NCBI GenBank assembly: GCA_964001305.1
Contig: CAXFAI010000007.1
Span: 1-64,000 of the forward strand
Source: CAJXMH01 sp964001305
GTDB taxonomy: Bacteria; Bacteroidota; Bacteroidia; Flavobacteriales_E; Vicingaceae
Length of the DNA stretch: 64,000 nucleotides
Reading direction: 5' to 3'
Notes under the pieces: model-generated
Seen by the model: only the letters and a program-made list of their open reading frames with translations
The model's database searches: none
What the model was told of the DNA's origin: nothing
Program-made: the position numbers and the translations under genes
In this document: piece after piece, positions 36,020 to 44,230 of the stretch
How the letters are laid out: the number at the start of each line of letters is the position of its first letter
Numbering within the stretch: the first letter of the stretch is position 1

Positions 36020-36027
36020 TACTTTTG
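36020..36027 (+). promoter_or_regulatory. -7 box (TACTTTTG) for the YbaB gene
   Basis: An exact match 18 nt before the ATG at 36045. It lies downstream of an earlier in-frame ATG at 35997, so it supports the 100-residue protein rather than the 116-residue one. Confidence 0.45.
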
Positions 36028-36044
36028 CAAAAAATTGTAAGACT

Positions 36045-36347
36045 ATGTTTGGAAATATGATGGGTAAGTTGCAAGAAATGCAGCAAGAATCAGAGAAAGT
36101 AAAGGCAAGATTAGAAACAATTTCGGTAAGCGGAGAGGCAGAAGGAGGATTAGTTAAAGTAGTCTGTAATGGTAACCGTAAAGTCACTTCGGTAGAACTT
36201 AGTGAAGAACTAATGCAAGAAATCGATAAAGAACAAATTGAAGATTTGACCTTATTGGCTATAAATAGAGCGCTCGAAAATGCTGAAAAAGTTTATGAAG
36301 CAGAAATGAAAAATGTAGCCAAAGGCATGCTTCCCGGCATGATGTAA
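36045..36347 (+). CDS. YbaB/EbfC nucleoid-associated DNA-binding protein
   Basis: A 100-residue protein starting MFGNMMGKLQEMQQESEK, with the YbaB/EbfC pattern: an amphipathic first helix, then TISVSGEAEGGLVKVVCNGNRKVTSVELSEE, and C-terminal helices ending KGMLPGMM. It forms dimers that bind DNA. A longer frame from 35997 would place the -7 box inside the coding region. Its stop abuts the stop of the convergent outer-membrane gene with no gap. Confidence 0.92.
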   Translation: MFGNMMGKLQEMQQESEKVKARLETISVSGEAEGGLVKVVCNGNRKVTSVELSEELMQEIDKEQIEDLTLLAINRALENAEKVYEAEMKNVAKGMLPGMM

Positions 36348-37088
36348 TTATTGGTGAATTCCCAATTTTAAACCGGCTTCAAATCTGGGCAATTCTGGTA
36401 AATCGCTACTGGGTGTAAAGTGGTTTGAAATTCGATATCTTGCGTAAAGCATAATTCGATTAAAACCGATGCGTGCCAATAATCCGTAAGAAAAATCATC
36501 CACATATTTTAAGCCCAAATTTACAGTTCGGGTTCTTCGGGCTCCGGTATTCAAATTATTTTCTCGGGTTTGGTGTTTTGTACGATAATGATAGCCAAAG
36601 TAACCTCCCATATCGATAAACGTTCCATTTGAATGGTGTTTGTTCGTTAGCTTAATTCGATGAAAAGGTGCCAATTGAATGTTATTAAAAACAATTTTTT
36701 CCTTCCGGTGAAGTTGCTTGGTAGGAACTGCTTTCATGCTATCTTGCTTCAAGTGAAAAGAAGAATAGTGGTAAGTGGCTGAGAAACCAATTTCTGAAAA
36801 CTTAGCGAGTCTCCATTTAAATAAATAACCCAGCATGAAGGTAGAGGACTTATAACCTCTTACATCGGCACTATCTTTTTCTGATGGTCCAATGATATAC
36901 CCATATCCAAGAAATATATGACTGTAGTGATCAAGATTGGGACCTCTTTTACGAATGGTTAACTCCTCTAAATTTCTGCCATATTTATCAATATTTTCTT
37001 CTTCTTGAGCACTTACTGCAAGAGCAGAAACTAGAAGTAAAAAGGTGATGAGAGTTTGAAAGGGAATCTTACTTTTACCGAAAGCCAC
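36348..37088 (-). CDS. Predicted outer-membrane beta-barrel protein
   Basis: 246 residues with a signal peptide (FLLLVSALAVSAQ, cut near residue 27) and alternating barrel-like strands (SHIFLGYGYIIG, TFMLGYLFKWR, FIDMGGYFGYHYR, IMLYARYRIS, FEAGLKLGIHQ at the end). It fits a small porin-like or OmpW-type barrel. Starts 38 nt from the divergent threonine aldolase gene. Confidence 0.75.
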   Translation of the reverse strand: MAFGKSKIPFQTLITFLLLVSALAVSAQEEENIDKYGRNLEELTIRKRGPNLDHYSHIFLGYGYIIGPSEKDSADVRGYKSSTFMLGYLFKWRLAKFSEIGFSATYHYSSFHLKQDSMKAVPTKQLHRKEKIVFNNIQLAPFHRIKLTNKHHSNGTFIDMGGYFGYHYRTKHQTRENNLNTGARRTRTVNLGLKYVDDFSYGLLARIGFNRIMLYARYRISNHFTPSSDLPELPRFEAGLKLGIHQ

Positions 37089-37092
37089 TTTT

Positions 37093-37100
37093 TAATTTTG
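37093..37100 (+). promoter_or_regulatory. -7 box (TAATTTTG) for ltaE
   Basis: An exact TAnnTTTG match 27 nt before the ATG at 37127, in a 38-nt divergent gap. No -33 TTG is visible, since that position falls within the neighbouring gene. Confidence 0.4.
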
Positions 37101-37103
37101 CGG

Positions 37104-37111
37104 CTAAAGTA
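37104..37111 (-). promoter_or_regulatory. Candidate -7 box (TACTTTAG) for the barrel gene
   Basis: TACTTTAG on the minus strand, one mismatch from TAnnTTTG, 16 nt before the ATG at 37088. It shares the 38-nt gap with the ltaE box. Confidence 0.3.
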
Positions 37112-37126
37112 CAAAAACCCCTAAAA

Positions 37127-38143
37127 ATGATTGTTGACTTAAGAAGCGATACGGTTACAAAACCTACTCAGGCCATGTTGGAAGCCATGTTTTCAGCAAA
37201 AGTTGGAGATGATGTTTTGGGAGATGACCCTACAGTTTTGGAGCTAGAGAAAAAAGTGGCTCAATTGTTTGGACATGAAGCAGCCTTGTTTTGCCCTTCT
37301 GGCACCATGACGAATCAGATTGCGATAAAAGTACATACACATGCTCCGGGTGAAGTGATTTGCGATAGCTTGGCGCATATTTATCGATACGAAGGTGGAG
37401 GCATTGGATTCAATGCTGGCTTATCGGTTAAATTATTAGAAGGCAATCGTGGTCGGTTTACACTTGAACAGCTAAAAGCAGCTATAAACCCTGACGATAT
37501 TCACTTCCCTCCCACGCAATTGGTTTCAATTGAAAATACTTGCAATAAAGGTGGTGGAAGTATTTGGACCCTTCCTGAAATTGAAAAAATTTCAAATTTC
37601 TGTCGTTCAAATAATTTACCACTGCATTTAGATGGTGCTAGACTATTTAATGCCTTAGTAGCAAGTAAAACAAGCCCAACTGAAATGGGGAAACACTTCG
37701 ACAGCATTTCGATATGCTTATCGAAAGGATTGGGCGCTCCTGTTGGTTCTTTATTAATTGGAAACAAAGACTTTATAAAGCAATCCCGTAGAATTCGGAA
37801 AATTTTGGGTGGCGGAATGCGGCAAGCTGGCTATTTAGCTGCTGCAGGAATTTATGCCTTAGACCATCATGTGGAACGTTTAAGTGAAGATCATAAACGG
37901 GCGTTAAAAATTGCCGCATTACTTGAAACTAAATCATTCATCAAAAAAATAGAGCCAGTAGAAACTAACATCGTCATTTTTGAGCTTGATGAAAACCACC
38001 CTTCTGAAACATTTATCAATGAAATGACGAACAAAGGGATTTGGCTAGTAGGTATGGGACCTCAAACGGTGAGAATAGTGACCCATTTGGGAATAGATGA
38101 AGAGCAGATGGAATTTCTTAGTTCTTCTCTTCAGAGCTTGTAA
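37127..38143 (+). CDS. ltaE: Low-specificity L-threonine aldolase
   Basis: 338 residues. PLP fold-type I with LRSDTVTKPT at the N-terminus, YGDDPTV-like GDDVLGDDPTV, the histidine in SLAHIYRYEGGG, HLDGARLFNA and the Schiff-base lysine in SICLSKGLGAPVGS. It splits threonine into glycine and acetaldehyde. Its final 26 nt overlap the 3' end of a convergent membrane gene. Confidence 0.95.
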   Translation: MIVDLRSDTVTKPTQAMLEAMFSAKVGDDVLGDDPTVLELEKKVAQLFGHEAALFCPSGTMTNQIAIKVHTHAPGEVICDSLAHIYRYEGGGIGFNAGLSVKLLEGNRGRFTLEQLKAAINPDDIHFPPTQLVSIENTCNKGGGSIWTLPEIEKISNFCRSNNLPLHLDGARLFNALVASKTSPTEMGKHFDSISICLSKGLGAPVGSLLIGNKDFIKQSRRIRKILGGGMRQAGYLAAAGIYALDHHVERLSEDHKRALKIAALLETKSFIKKIEPVETNIVIFELDENHPSETFINEMTNKGIWLVGMGPQTVRIVTHLGIDEEQMEFLSSSLQSL

Positions 38144-38642
38144 AAAGTTTCTCTTGTATGAACTTATAGTTCAACAACAAAAATAAAGCTGTGAATATTT
38201 TCAATAAACTAAACACCCATACAAAATTTTCAGAATTGTTCTCTTCAAAGGTGCTTTCAAACGTCTCCACTTGAAGCTTATTTAAAGTGGTATTGATAAA
38301 ATAGGGTAACTCTTCAATGAATAAATAAAGTCCTAAGAGAATAAGCGCCAATTTAAAAATCGTAGCTTCTTTCATTTTACCCAAATCAATAAAATCAACT
38401 TCAAAACCCTGATCAATCTTTAGAAGATCAACTATTTTATCTGCTTTCTTGATTAATACATAAAATAAAGTCAAGCTAAAAAGCAGCACCAGAACTGATA
38501 AAACAAGAGCACTTTGGTCTTCTAAAACAAAGGAAGACACTAAATAAGAAATGCTATTTGGAAGGTAGGTAAAGATTGCAATGGCAAGACAATATAGACC
38601 AAATAACTTAATCGTGAGAATAAAAAAATCTTTTGTTTTCAT
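38118..38642 (-). CDS. Four-helix membrane protein of unknown function
   Basis: 174 residues with four transmembrane helices (about 6-28, 44-66, 91-113, 141-163). The start MKTKDFFIL at 38642 is 1 nt after the stop of the DUF2797 gene. An upstream in-frame ATG would add 24 residues inside that gene and is disfavoured. The 3' end overlaps ltaE by 26 nt. No family is recognised; the layout faintly resembles DUF2975-type proteins. Confidence 0.65.
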   Translation of the reverse strand: MKTKDFFILTIKLFGLYCLAIAIFTYLPNSISYLVSSFVLEDQSALVLSVLVLLFSLTLFYVLIKKADKIVDLLKIDQGFEVDFIDLGKMKEATIFKLALILLGLYLFIEELPYFINTTLNKLQVETFESTFEENNSENFVWVFSLLKIFTALFLLLNYKFIQEKLFTSSEEKN

Positions 38643-38643
38643 C

Positions 38644-39456
38644 TTACGCTTCCACCTCCAATTCCACATAGTAGCCGCCATACTTTCGAATATTAATGAC
38701 AATTCCACCTTCAAAAATCCAATATTGCCCCTTAATCCCCATGAGCTTTCCTTCTAAAGTGGGCACTTTATCTAAATTGTGGCTTTTTACTTTCTGAGGA
38801 TATTCAATCACCGGATATTCAATTTCATAAACGCTATCATCGCTACTATCAAATTGATTGTGCTCATCATCCATCAATTTTTGCATTTTTTCTTTGGCGG
38901 CTAACACTTCCAATTCATCGGCTAGCTCATTTTTTAGCATGCGTTGCCAAGCTGTTTTATCTGAAACGTATTTTTTCAAATCCATTTCTATCATACCAGC
39001 TTGGTAGCGATTTTCTGTTTCGGCTAGCTTTACCGCTTTCCATGCCCCTTGGTCTATCCAACGGAACGGCACCTGTGTAGAACGTGTTACCCCTACTTTT
39101 AAGCCAGAAGAAACCGCCAAATAAACTACATGCGGTTGATTGTGGTTTCGTTCTTCCCATTCAGGGTCTCGTCCTTCACCTAAGTGCGCTCGGCATAACT
39201 CAGGACGAATAATACATTCTGCATTTTGTGGCGCATCTCTAAAACAAGGAAAACAAAAACCTTGCGCGAAAGATTTATTGGTTTTTCTACCACAATTAAT
39301 GCAATTGATTAAACCTGTAAAATGCAACTTTACATGGCTTCCTATGATTGGATTTAAGGCTATTTTTTCTTCTCCAAGCTCTAAAGTATATTTCACTGGT
39401 TGAGCAAACTCAGTGGGCATTTTCCGCAAATTGCCTTCGTAGGTTCTTGTCTCCAT
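38644..39456 (-). CDS. DUF2797 zinc-ribbon-like protein
   Basis: 270 residues. A CINCGRKTNKSFAQGFCFPC zinc ribbon is near residues 52-71, followed by conserved HLGEGRDPEWEERNHNQPHVVYLAVSSG and KVGVTRSTQ-P-RWIDQGA, the DUF2797 signature. The KVGVTR segment is reminiscent of GIY-YIG-like folds. The family is annotated without a known function. It is upstream of, and nearly touching, the four-helix membrane gene. Confidence 0.85.
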   Translation of the reverse strand: METRTYEGNLRKMPTEFAQPVKYTLELGEEKIALNPIIGSHVKLHFTGLINCINCGRKTNKSFAQGFCFPCFRDAPQNAECIIRPELCRAHLGEGRDPEWEERNHNQPHVVYLAVSSGLKVGVTRSTQVPFRWIDQGAWKAVKLAETENRYQAGMIEMDLKKYVSDKTAWQRMLKNELADELEVLAAKEKMQKLMDDEHNQFDSSDDSVYEIEYPVIEYPQKVKSHNLDKVPTLEGKLMGIKGQYWIFEGGIVINIRKYGGYYVELEVEA

Positions 39457-39461
39457 AGTTG

Positions 39462-39469
39462 CGAAATTA
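39462..39469 (-). promoter_or_regulatory. Candidate -7 box (TAATTTCG) for the DUF2797 gene
   Basis: TAATTTCG on the minus strand, one mismatch from TAnnTTTG, 5 nt before the ATG at 39456. A nearly leaderless transcript is predicted. The same sequence appears at 11644-11651. Confidence 0.3.
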
Positions 39470-39492
39470 AGGCTATTTTATGGGGTCTTTTT

Positions 39493-41325
39493 TTAATGCT
39501 GAATCAATACTTTTTTGTTCCAAACTTCATCATCACTTTGGAGTTGAAAAACATATAAGCCATCTTTCAAATGACTTAAATTAAGTGTGATTTTGTTTTT
39601 TGATTGAGGCATGATATTCTGGTAGAGTACTTTAACACCTTTTAAATCATAAACAACCAATTGCAAATTTGATTTTATCTGCTCATTAAAGTCAATGCTT
39701 AACTCTCCATTTGTTGGATTAGGATAAATATTCCAATCCTTGTTAATGCCTACTTCTTCCTTTTCTGAAACATAAATTGGGCATCCACTCATTCCACCAA
39801 AAGAACTTATGTGAATTCTTACAGCTGCAACTTGACTTATCCATTTCCATTCAGGTGTAGAGTCATTTATAAAAACCAAAGACTGTGCTTGAATTTGATT
39901 TCTTTCTGCTTCCAAATCCCTACCAATTAAAAAATTATGCGAAATACTATCAATTAAGGTAAAACCTGCAACATATTGTCCCGGTGTTAAAAATACAGGC
40001 CCAGTTCCAAAAACATAATCAAAGTAATTCCACTTTCCCAACATATTTGAATTAATGACATAATAGACAAAATTCTCTGCTACAACTGATAGAGAAGCAT
40101 TTAACGTTAAACTATCTTCTTCATATTTATAAACTTTTGGAACAATCCTAGCTCCTATTACATTACTATCATTGGGAATATAAAACGATAAAGCTGAATT
40201 CATTACCCCAGGATCATTAATTGTAAATAAATTTCCTACAAAATCTCTGTCATTACCTCCGTCCATAAAGTGTTGTGGCCCAAATGAAGTTGGAAATGAA
40301 TCATTCTCATTTTTTCTTATTAAGCTATCTGAAAATGTCATGAATAATGAATCTTTTACAAGCCGATCAAAGCTAGAATCAGATTTACATTCTAATTCAT
40401 ATATATAATGACCAGAAAAAATGTTAAAGCCATTGAGGGGGAGTCTTACATCTAGTTTTTGACCTGGATTGATTTGATACTGTAAATAATTGGTGTCTGT
40501 ATTAAGCAATGAATAATTAAAACCATTATCATAATAAAATTTAGAAATGCAATAATTATTGGTTATTGCATAAGAACCTGTATTTTCTAGAAGAAATTTA
40601 AAGATGCTTGGACAAGCTATACTTAATGGTTGAACATTCGCATCTGGATTAACTTGGAAAGAATCCACACTTGTCATCCTCATCTTAGAAATTTCTAATT
40701 GGTTCTTAGGTCCTTCTATTAGCATCACATCATCAATCATCCAATAATAATGACTAGCTCCACTTTGCACAAAACGGAGGTAAGCTGTTGATTGACCAGC
40801 TAAAACAGAAGTGACATTAATCTTCAAGTATTCCCCATTTTCTGAAGATGCCTCTGATGTTCTATAATTTGTTGCAGGAAAGACAGTCCAATTGACACTA
40901 TCAGCGCTTACTTCTACATACATGGCATTGCTTTGAGTACAACAAAAACGCTGAGATTGGAAAAAACTCAAGTGAACCGAATTACTTGGGTTTATCGAAA
41001 TAGCATCAGAAGTTATAGATGCGTTTACATTAACAAATCCACCTGCAGGAGTTGGTGTATTATATAAATCTGAAGGCAAAACCAAAAAACCATTATTAGC
41101 TGTTGGCGAATTCAAGGGATTTGAATTTAAAGCATATTGACCTCCTGGTGCTGTATTTGACCATATCCACAAATGATTAGGACTTGAGTTACTTTGACTT
41201 TGCCAACCACTTGGTAATTGACCATTAAAATCTTGGTGATACAAGGTGTCGCCAGCTGCTGCATCTGCTTTAAATGCAACTAAAATGAAAGAAATAATAA
41301 GTAAAAAAGAGTAAGGTTTCATCAT
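39493..41325 (-). CDS. Secreted T9SS cargo protein with C-terminal sorting domain
   Basis: 610 residues with a signal peptide (MMKPYSFLLIISFILVAFKADA). An MAM/jelly-roll-like N-terminal region (about 25-205) begins DTLYHQDFNGQLPSGW, typical of Bacteroidota secreted proteins. The type A sorting domain is the last about 80 residues: IYPNPTNGELSIDF, then GLYVFQLQSDDEVWNKKVLIQH. Such proteins are exported by T9SS and often anchored at the surface. No catalytic motif was recognised. Confidence 0.9.
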   Translation of the reverse strand: MMKPYSFLLIISFILVAFKADAAAGDTLYHQDFNGQLPSGWQSQSNSSPNHLWIWSNTAPGGQYALNSNPLNSPTANNGFLVLPSDLYNTPTPAGGFVNVNASITSDAISINPSNSVHLSFFQSQRFCCTQSNAMYVEVSADSVNWTVFPATNYRTSEASSENGEYLKINVTSVLAGQSTAYLRFVQSGASHYYWMIDDVMLIEGPKNQLEISKMRMTSVDSFQVNPDANVQPLSIACPSIFKFLLENTGSYAITNNYCISKFYYDNGFNYSLLNTDTNYLQYQINPGQKLDVRLPLNGFNIFSGHYIYELECKSDSSFDRLVKDSLFMTFSDSLIRKNENDSFPTSFGPQHFMDGGNDRDFVGNLFTINDPGVMNSALSFYIPNDSNVIGARIVPKVYKYEEDSLTLNASLSVVAENFVYYVINSNMLGKWNYFDYVFGTGPVFLTPGQYVAGFTLIDSISHNFLIGRDLEAERNQIQAQSLVFINDSTPEWKWISQVAAVRIHISSFGGMSGCPIYVSEKEEVGINKDWNIYPNPTNGELSIDFNEQIKSNLQLVVYDLKGVKVLYQNIMPQSKNKITLNLSHLKDGLYVFQLQSDDEVWNKKVLIQH

Positions 41326-41414
41326 ACATTAAGTTTTAAAATTCAATGAAGCAAGTTATCAAAAAAAGGCGAAAACAGTTAGAATGCCACTGAATTTAAT
41401 AATTTAGACCTCCC

Positions 41415-43394
41415 ATGAAAAATCTACAAAACAAAAACATATTTCTTCTTTTTATCCTGCTAGGTTTTTTACTGTACGGCAATACTTTAGGTCATCAATA
41501 TACCTTAGATGATGCTATTGTAATTACCGAAAACGATTTCACCAAAAAAGGGTTTTCTGGTATTTGGGATCAGCTTTCTAACGATCAGTTTGTCGGATTT
41601 TATGGAGTAAAAAAAGAATTGGTTTCCGGAGGACGCTATCGTCCGCTTTCCATGGTAGTCTTCAATATAGAATATGCCTTGTTTGGCTTAAACCCATTTG
41701 TTGGTCACTTCATGAATGTACTTTGGTATATACTCAATGGCATTTTGTTGTATTTGGTTTTAAGCAAACTTTTACCCAATGAATGGGAAAAGAAGTATTG
41801 GCTTCCACTTTCTTTAGTGGCAAGTCTGCTTTGGTTTTTTCACCCCATACATACCGAAGTGGTTGCCAATATAAAAGGTAGAGATGAAATCATGGCCTTT
41901 TGCGGCGAATTAGCAACCCTACTTTTACTGCTTAAATGGCTAATAAGTCAGAAAGTGAGTGACTTGTTGCTGATGGCTTTCGTTTTCTTTTTATCGCTTT
42001 TAGCGAAAGAAAATGCCATTACTTGGTTGGCTATTTTTCCTTTGAGTATTTACTTCTTCAAAAAAGAAGAATTGAAAAAAGCTAAACCTGCTTTTGCGGC
42101 CCTTTTTGGAGTGGCAGCAGTTTGGTTTTTTATTCGATACCAAGTGGTAGGTGGAGGCTTAAAAAGCGTCGCTGACTCTATCATGAATGATCCTTTCCTA
42201 GAATCAAGTATTTCAGAAAAATACGCCACCATTATGCTCACTTTGGGTAAATACATACAATTGTTGTTTTATCCGCATCCACTCACTTATGATTACTATC
42301 CCAAACACATTCCCATTGTGGGTTGGAATAACCCCATGGTGATTTTATCGGTAGCTGTTCATATTTTATTGATTGGCATTGCTATAAAGGGCTTTTTTGA
42401 GCGAAAGTTATACAGTTTTGGGATCCTCATTTACTTCATCACTCTAAGTATAGCATCCAACCTTATTTTTTCAATCGGAGCATTTATGAATGAACGCTTT
42501 GTTTATGTCTCTTCTTTGGGCTTTAGCTTAATTCTAGCTTATTATTTATTGGTGAGTTTGAGCAAACAACTAAAACACCTATCTAAATTTAAAACGACAT
42601 TTTCCATCCTCTTCGGACTTATTTTAGGTTTGTATTCGCTTAAAACCATAAGTCGTAATCCGGTTTGGGAAAATGATTTAACACTTTCTACCCATGATGC
42701 AAAAATTTCGGTAAACGGTGCAAAAAGCAATGTAATGGCGGGTGGAAAACTGACTGAAGAAGCCATGAAACAAAGTAAACCAAACTTGAAGCAAGAAATG
42801 CTGAGAGAAGGAATTGGTTATTTAGAACAAGCCATTCGAGTTTATCCTGAATATGTAGATGCTTTGCTTTTAATGGGAAATGCGCAATGGGAATACACCA
42901 AACAAGCCAGTCAGGCTATGCCATATTATTATCGCATTTTAAACATTAACCCGAATCATCAAAATACTTGGCAAAATGCCTTTATTATTCTTGAACAAGA
43001 GCAAAATGTAGATTATCGAATTCAAGCCTATGAAACCTTACGTTCTTATAATCCAAATATTGAGCAGTTATATGTCAATCTTGGAAGGGCTTATGGAAAA
43101 GGAAAAAACAATTTAAATTTATCCTTAGATGCATTTCAAAAAGGCTTGCAACGCTTTCCGAATTCATTTGAATTACTGAGCAATGCGGGAACGGTTTACG
43201 GATTGCAAGCAAATTACCCTGCTGCCATTGAGGTATTAGAAAAAGCGAGTAACTTAAAACCAAATAACTCCAAAATTTTCATCGACCTTGGTTTAAGTTA
43301 CTACTATAATCAACAATTCAATGAAGCAAAAGCAGCATTCGATCGTGCTAAAAAAAATGACCCTAACTTAGACCGAAGTAAATTCCCCCTATAA
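41415..43394 (+). CDS. TMTC-like membrane O-mannosyltransferase-type protein with TPR repeats
   Basis: 659 residues. The N-terminal GT-C membrane part (about 1-420) has a DDAIVITEN loop, GRYRPLSM, and FHPIHTEVVANIKGRDE, which are the TMTC/DUF1736 hallmarks. Tetratricopeptide repeats (about 470-655) form the soluble C-terminal part, with typical AIEVLEKASNLKPNN-type helices. Proteins of this type transfer sugars to proteins in the periplasm, with the TPR binding acceptors. A GNAT gene starts at the next base. Confidence 0.8.
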   Translation: MKNLQNKNIFLLFILLGFLLYGNTLGHQYTLDDAIVITENDFTKKGFSGIWDQLSNDQFVGFYGVKKELVSGGRYRPLSMVVFNIEYALFGLNPFVGHFMNVLWYILNGILLYLVLSKLLPNEWEKKYWLPLSLVASLLWFFHPIHTEVVANIKGRDEIMAFCGELATLLLLLKWLISQKVSDLLLMAFVFFLSLLAKENAITWLAIFPLSIYFFKKEELKKAKPAFAALFGVAAVWFFIRYQVVGGGLKSVADSIMNDPFLESSISEKYATIMLTLGKYIQLLFYPHPLTYDYYPKHIPIVGWNNPMVILSVAVHILLIGIAIKGFFERKLYSFGILIYFITLSIASNLIFSIGAFMNERFVYVSSLGFSLILAYYLLVSLSKQLKHLSKFKTTFSILFGLILGLYSLKTISRNPVWENDLTLSTHDAKISVNGAKSNVMAGGKLTEEAMKQSKPNLKQEMLREGIGYLEQAIRVYPEYVDALLLMGNAQWEYTKQASQAMPYYYRILNINPNHQNTWQNAFIILEQEQNVDYRIQAYETLRSYNPNIEQLYVNLGRAYGKGKNNLNLSLDAFQKGLQRFPNSFELLSNAGTVYGLQANYPAAIEVLEKASNLKPNNSKIFIDLGLSYYYNQQFNEAKAAFDRAKKNDPNLDRSKFPL

Positions 43395-43967
43395 ATGAAG
43401 CCAGAAATTACTTTTCCTGAAGATTTTCCTATACTAGAAACAGAGCGTTTAAGCCTTTTGTCATTCACTCCACAAGACGTTGACAATTTTTTTAATCTTC
43501 GATCAGATGAAGATTTTATGATGTACTTAGGACTTCATCCCTTGAAGAAGAAATCAGCTGCTCGTTCACGTGTTCACGATATCATTCATGACTTTAATAC
43601 ACAAAACGGCCTCAACTGGAAAATTTCATTAAAAGGGGAAAATGAGCTTATCGGCTATATCGGTTTTTGGCGCATTGATTTTGACAACTTTCGAGCTGAA
43701 ATTGGCTTTGGTTTAGACCAAGAACATCAGCACCAAGGCTATATGACAGAAGCCATGGAGGCTGTTCGCGACTATGGTTTTGAAAACATGGGCATAAACA
43801 GCATCAAAGCAGATGTGGACCCTAGAAATGAAAGTTCAGTGCAATTACTAGTAAATACAGGATATAAAAAAGAAGCACACTTTCGTGAGAACTACTTTTT
43901 TGATGGACAATTTTTGGATAGCGACTACTATTGCATGATTCGAAGTGATTGGGAAAAGCTAGCTTGA
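43395..43967 (+). CDS. GNAT acetyltransferase (RimJ/RimL-like)
   Basis: 190 residues. The acyl-CoA pattern includes ETERLSLLSF at the start, the FRAEIGFGLDQEHQHQGYMTEAM segment (Q/R-x-x-G/A motif) and NESSVQLLVNTGYKKEAHFRENYF near the end. Such enzymes acetylate alpha-amino or ribosomal protein ends, or small molecules. The start directly follows the TMTC-like gene stop, so they are one transcript. No specific substrate is indicated. Confidence 0.88.
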   Translation: MKPEITFPEDFPILETERLSLLSFTPQDVDNFFNLRSDEDFMMYLGLHPLKKKSAARSRVHDIIHDFNTQNGLNWKISLKGENELIGYIGFWRIDFDNFRAEIGFGLDQEHQHQGYMTEAMEAVRDYGFENMGINSIKADVDPRNESSVQLLVNTGYKKEAHFRENYFFDGQFLDSDYYCMIRSDWEKLA

Positions 43968-43997
43968 CACTATTGATCTGATAGATAAGAGAATATA

Positions 43998-44072
43998 GAT
44001 TAAAGACGAAGGATTAAAGCTAGTGGATGAAAGTGGTTCCTTTTAATTTGCTTTAATCTTTGGTCTTCCATC
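43998..44072. repeat. Imperfect inverted repeat (23-bp arms)
   Basis: Arms 43998-44020 and 44050-44072 pair at 19 Watson-Crick positions and one G-T, around a 29-nt loop. The left arm also contains GATTAAAG twice. It lies in the 263-nt gap 43968-44230 and is probably a hairpin or a simple palindromic intergenic element. It is not followed by a T-run, so it is not a canonical terminator. Confidence 0.7.
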
Positions 44073-44100
44073 TTTTATCCAAATTAGACCGCTGCGCTTT

Positions 44101-44180
44101 TAAATACTTCAAACTATAAATACTTGGAACCTTAAGTACTTGCAACTTTAAACACTTTTAACGTTTAACTTCATTTACGG
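44101..44180. repeat. Degenerate 16-bp tandem repeat (four good units plus one worn)
   Basis: Units start at 44101, 44117, 44133 and 44149: TAAATACTTCAAACTA, TAAATACTTGGAACCT, TAAGTACTTGCAACTT, TAAACACTTTTAACGT, then a degraded unit. Consensus is TAAATACTTNNAACNT. The block is upstream of the PIG-L gene and between the inverted repeat and the start, and may be a regulatory or a simple spacer repeat. Confidence 0.75.
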
Positions 44181-44204
44181 CAAATTAGGTCTATTCCCTA
44201 TTAT

Positions 44205-44212
44205 TAATTTAG
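44205..44212 (+). promoter_or_regulatory. Candidate -7 box (TAATTTAG) before the PIG-L gene
   Basis: One mismatch from TAnnTTTG, 18 nt before the ATG at 44231. No clear -33 TTG was seen in the tandem repeat region upstream. Confidence 0.25.
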
Positions 44213-44230
44213 AGCCTCAAATTTTAAGAA

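Noticed and set aside
39140..39403. Plus-strand frame opposite the DUF2797 gene
   Set aside because: Lies wholly within a well-supported gene on the other strand and has no recognisable features.
43968..44230. tRNA or small RNA gene in the intergenic gap
   Set aside because: The hairpin does not fold into a cloverleaf and has no T-loop consensus. The rest is a 16-bp repeat.
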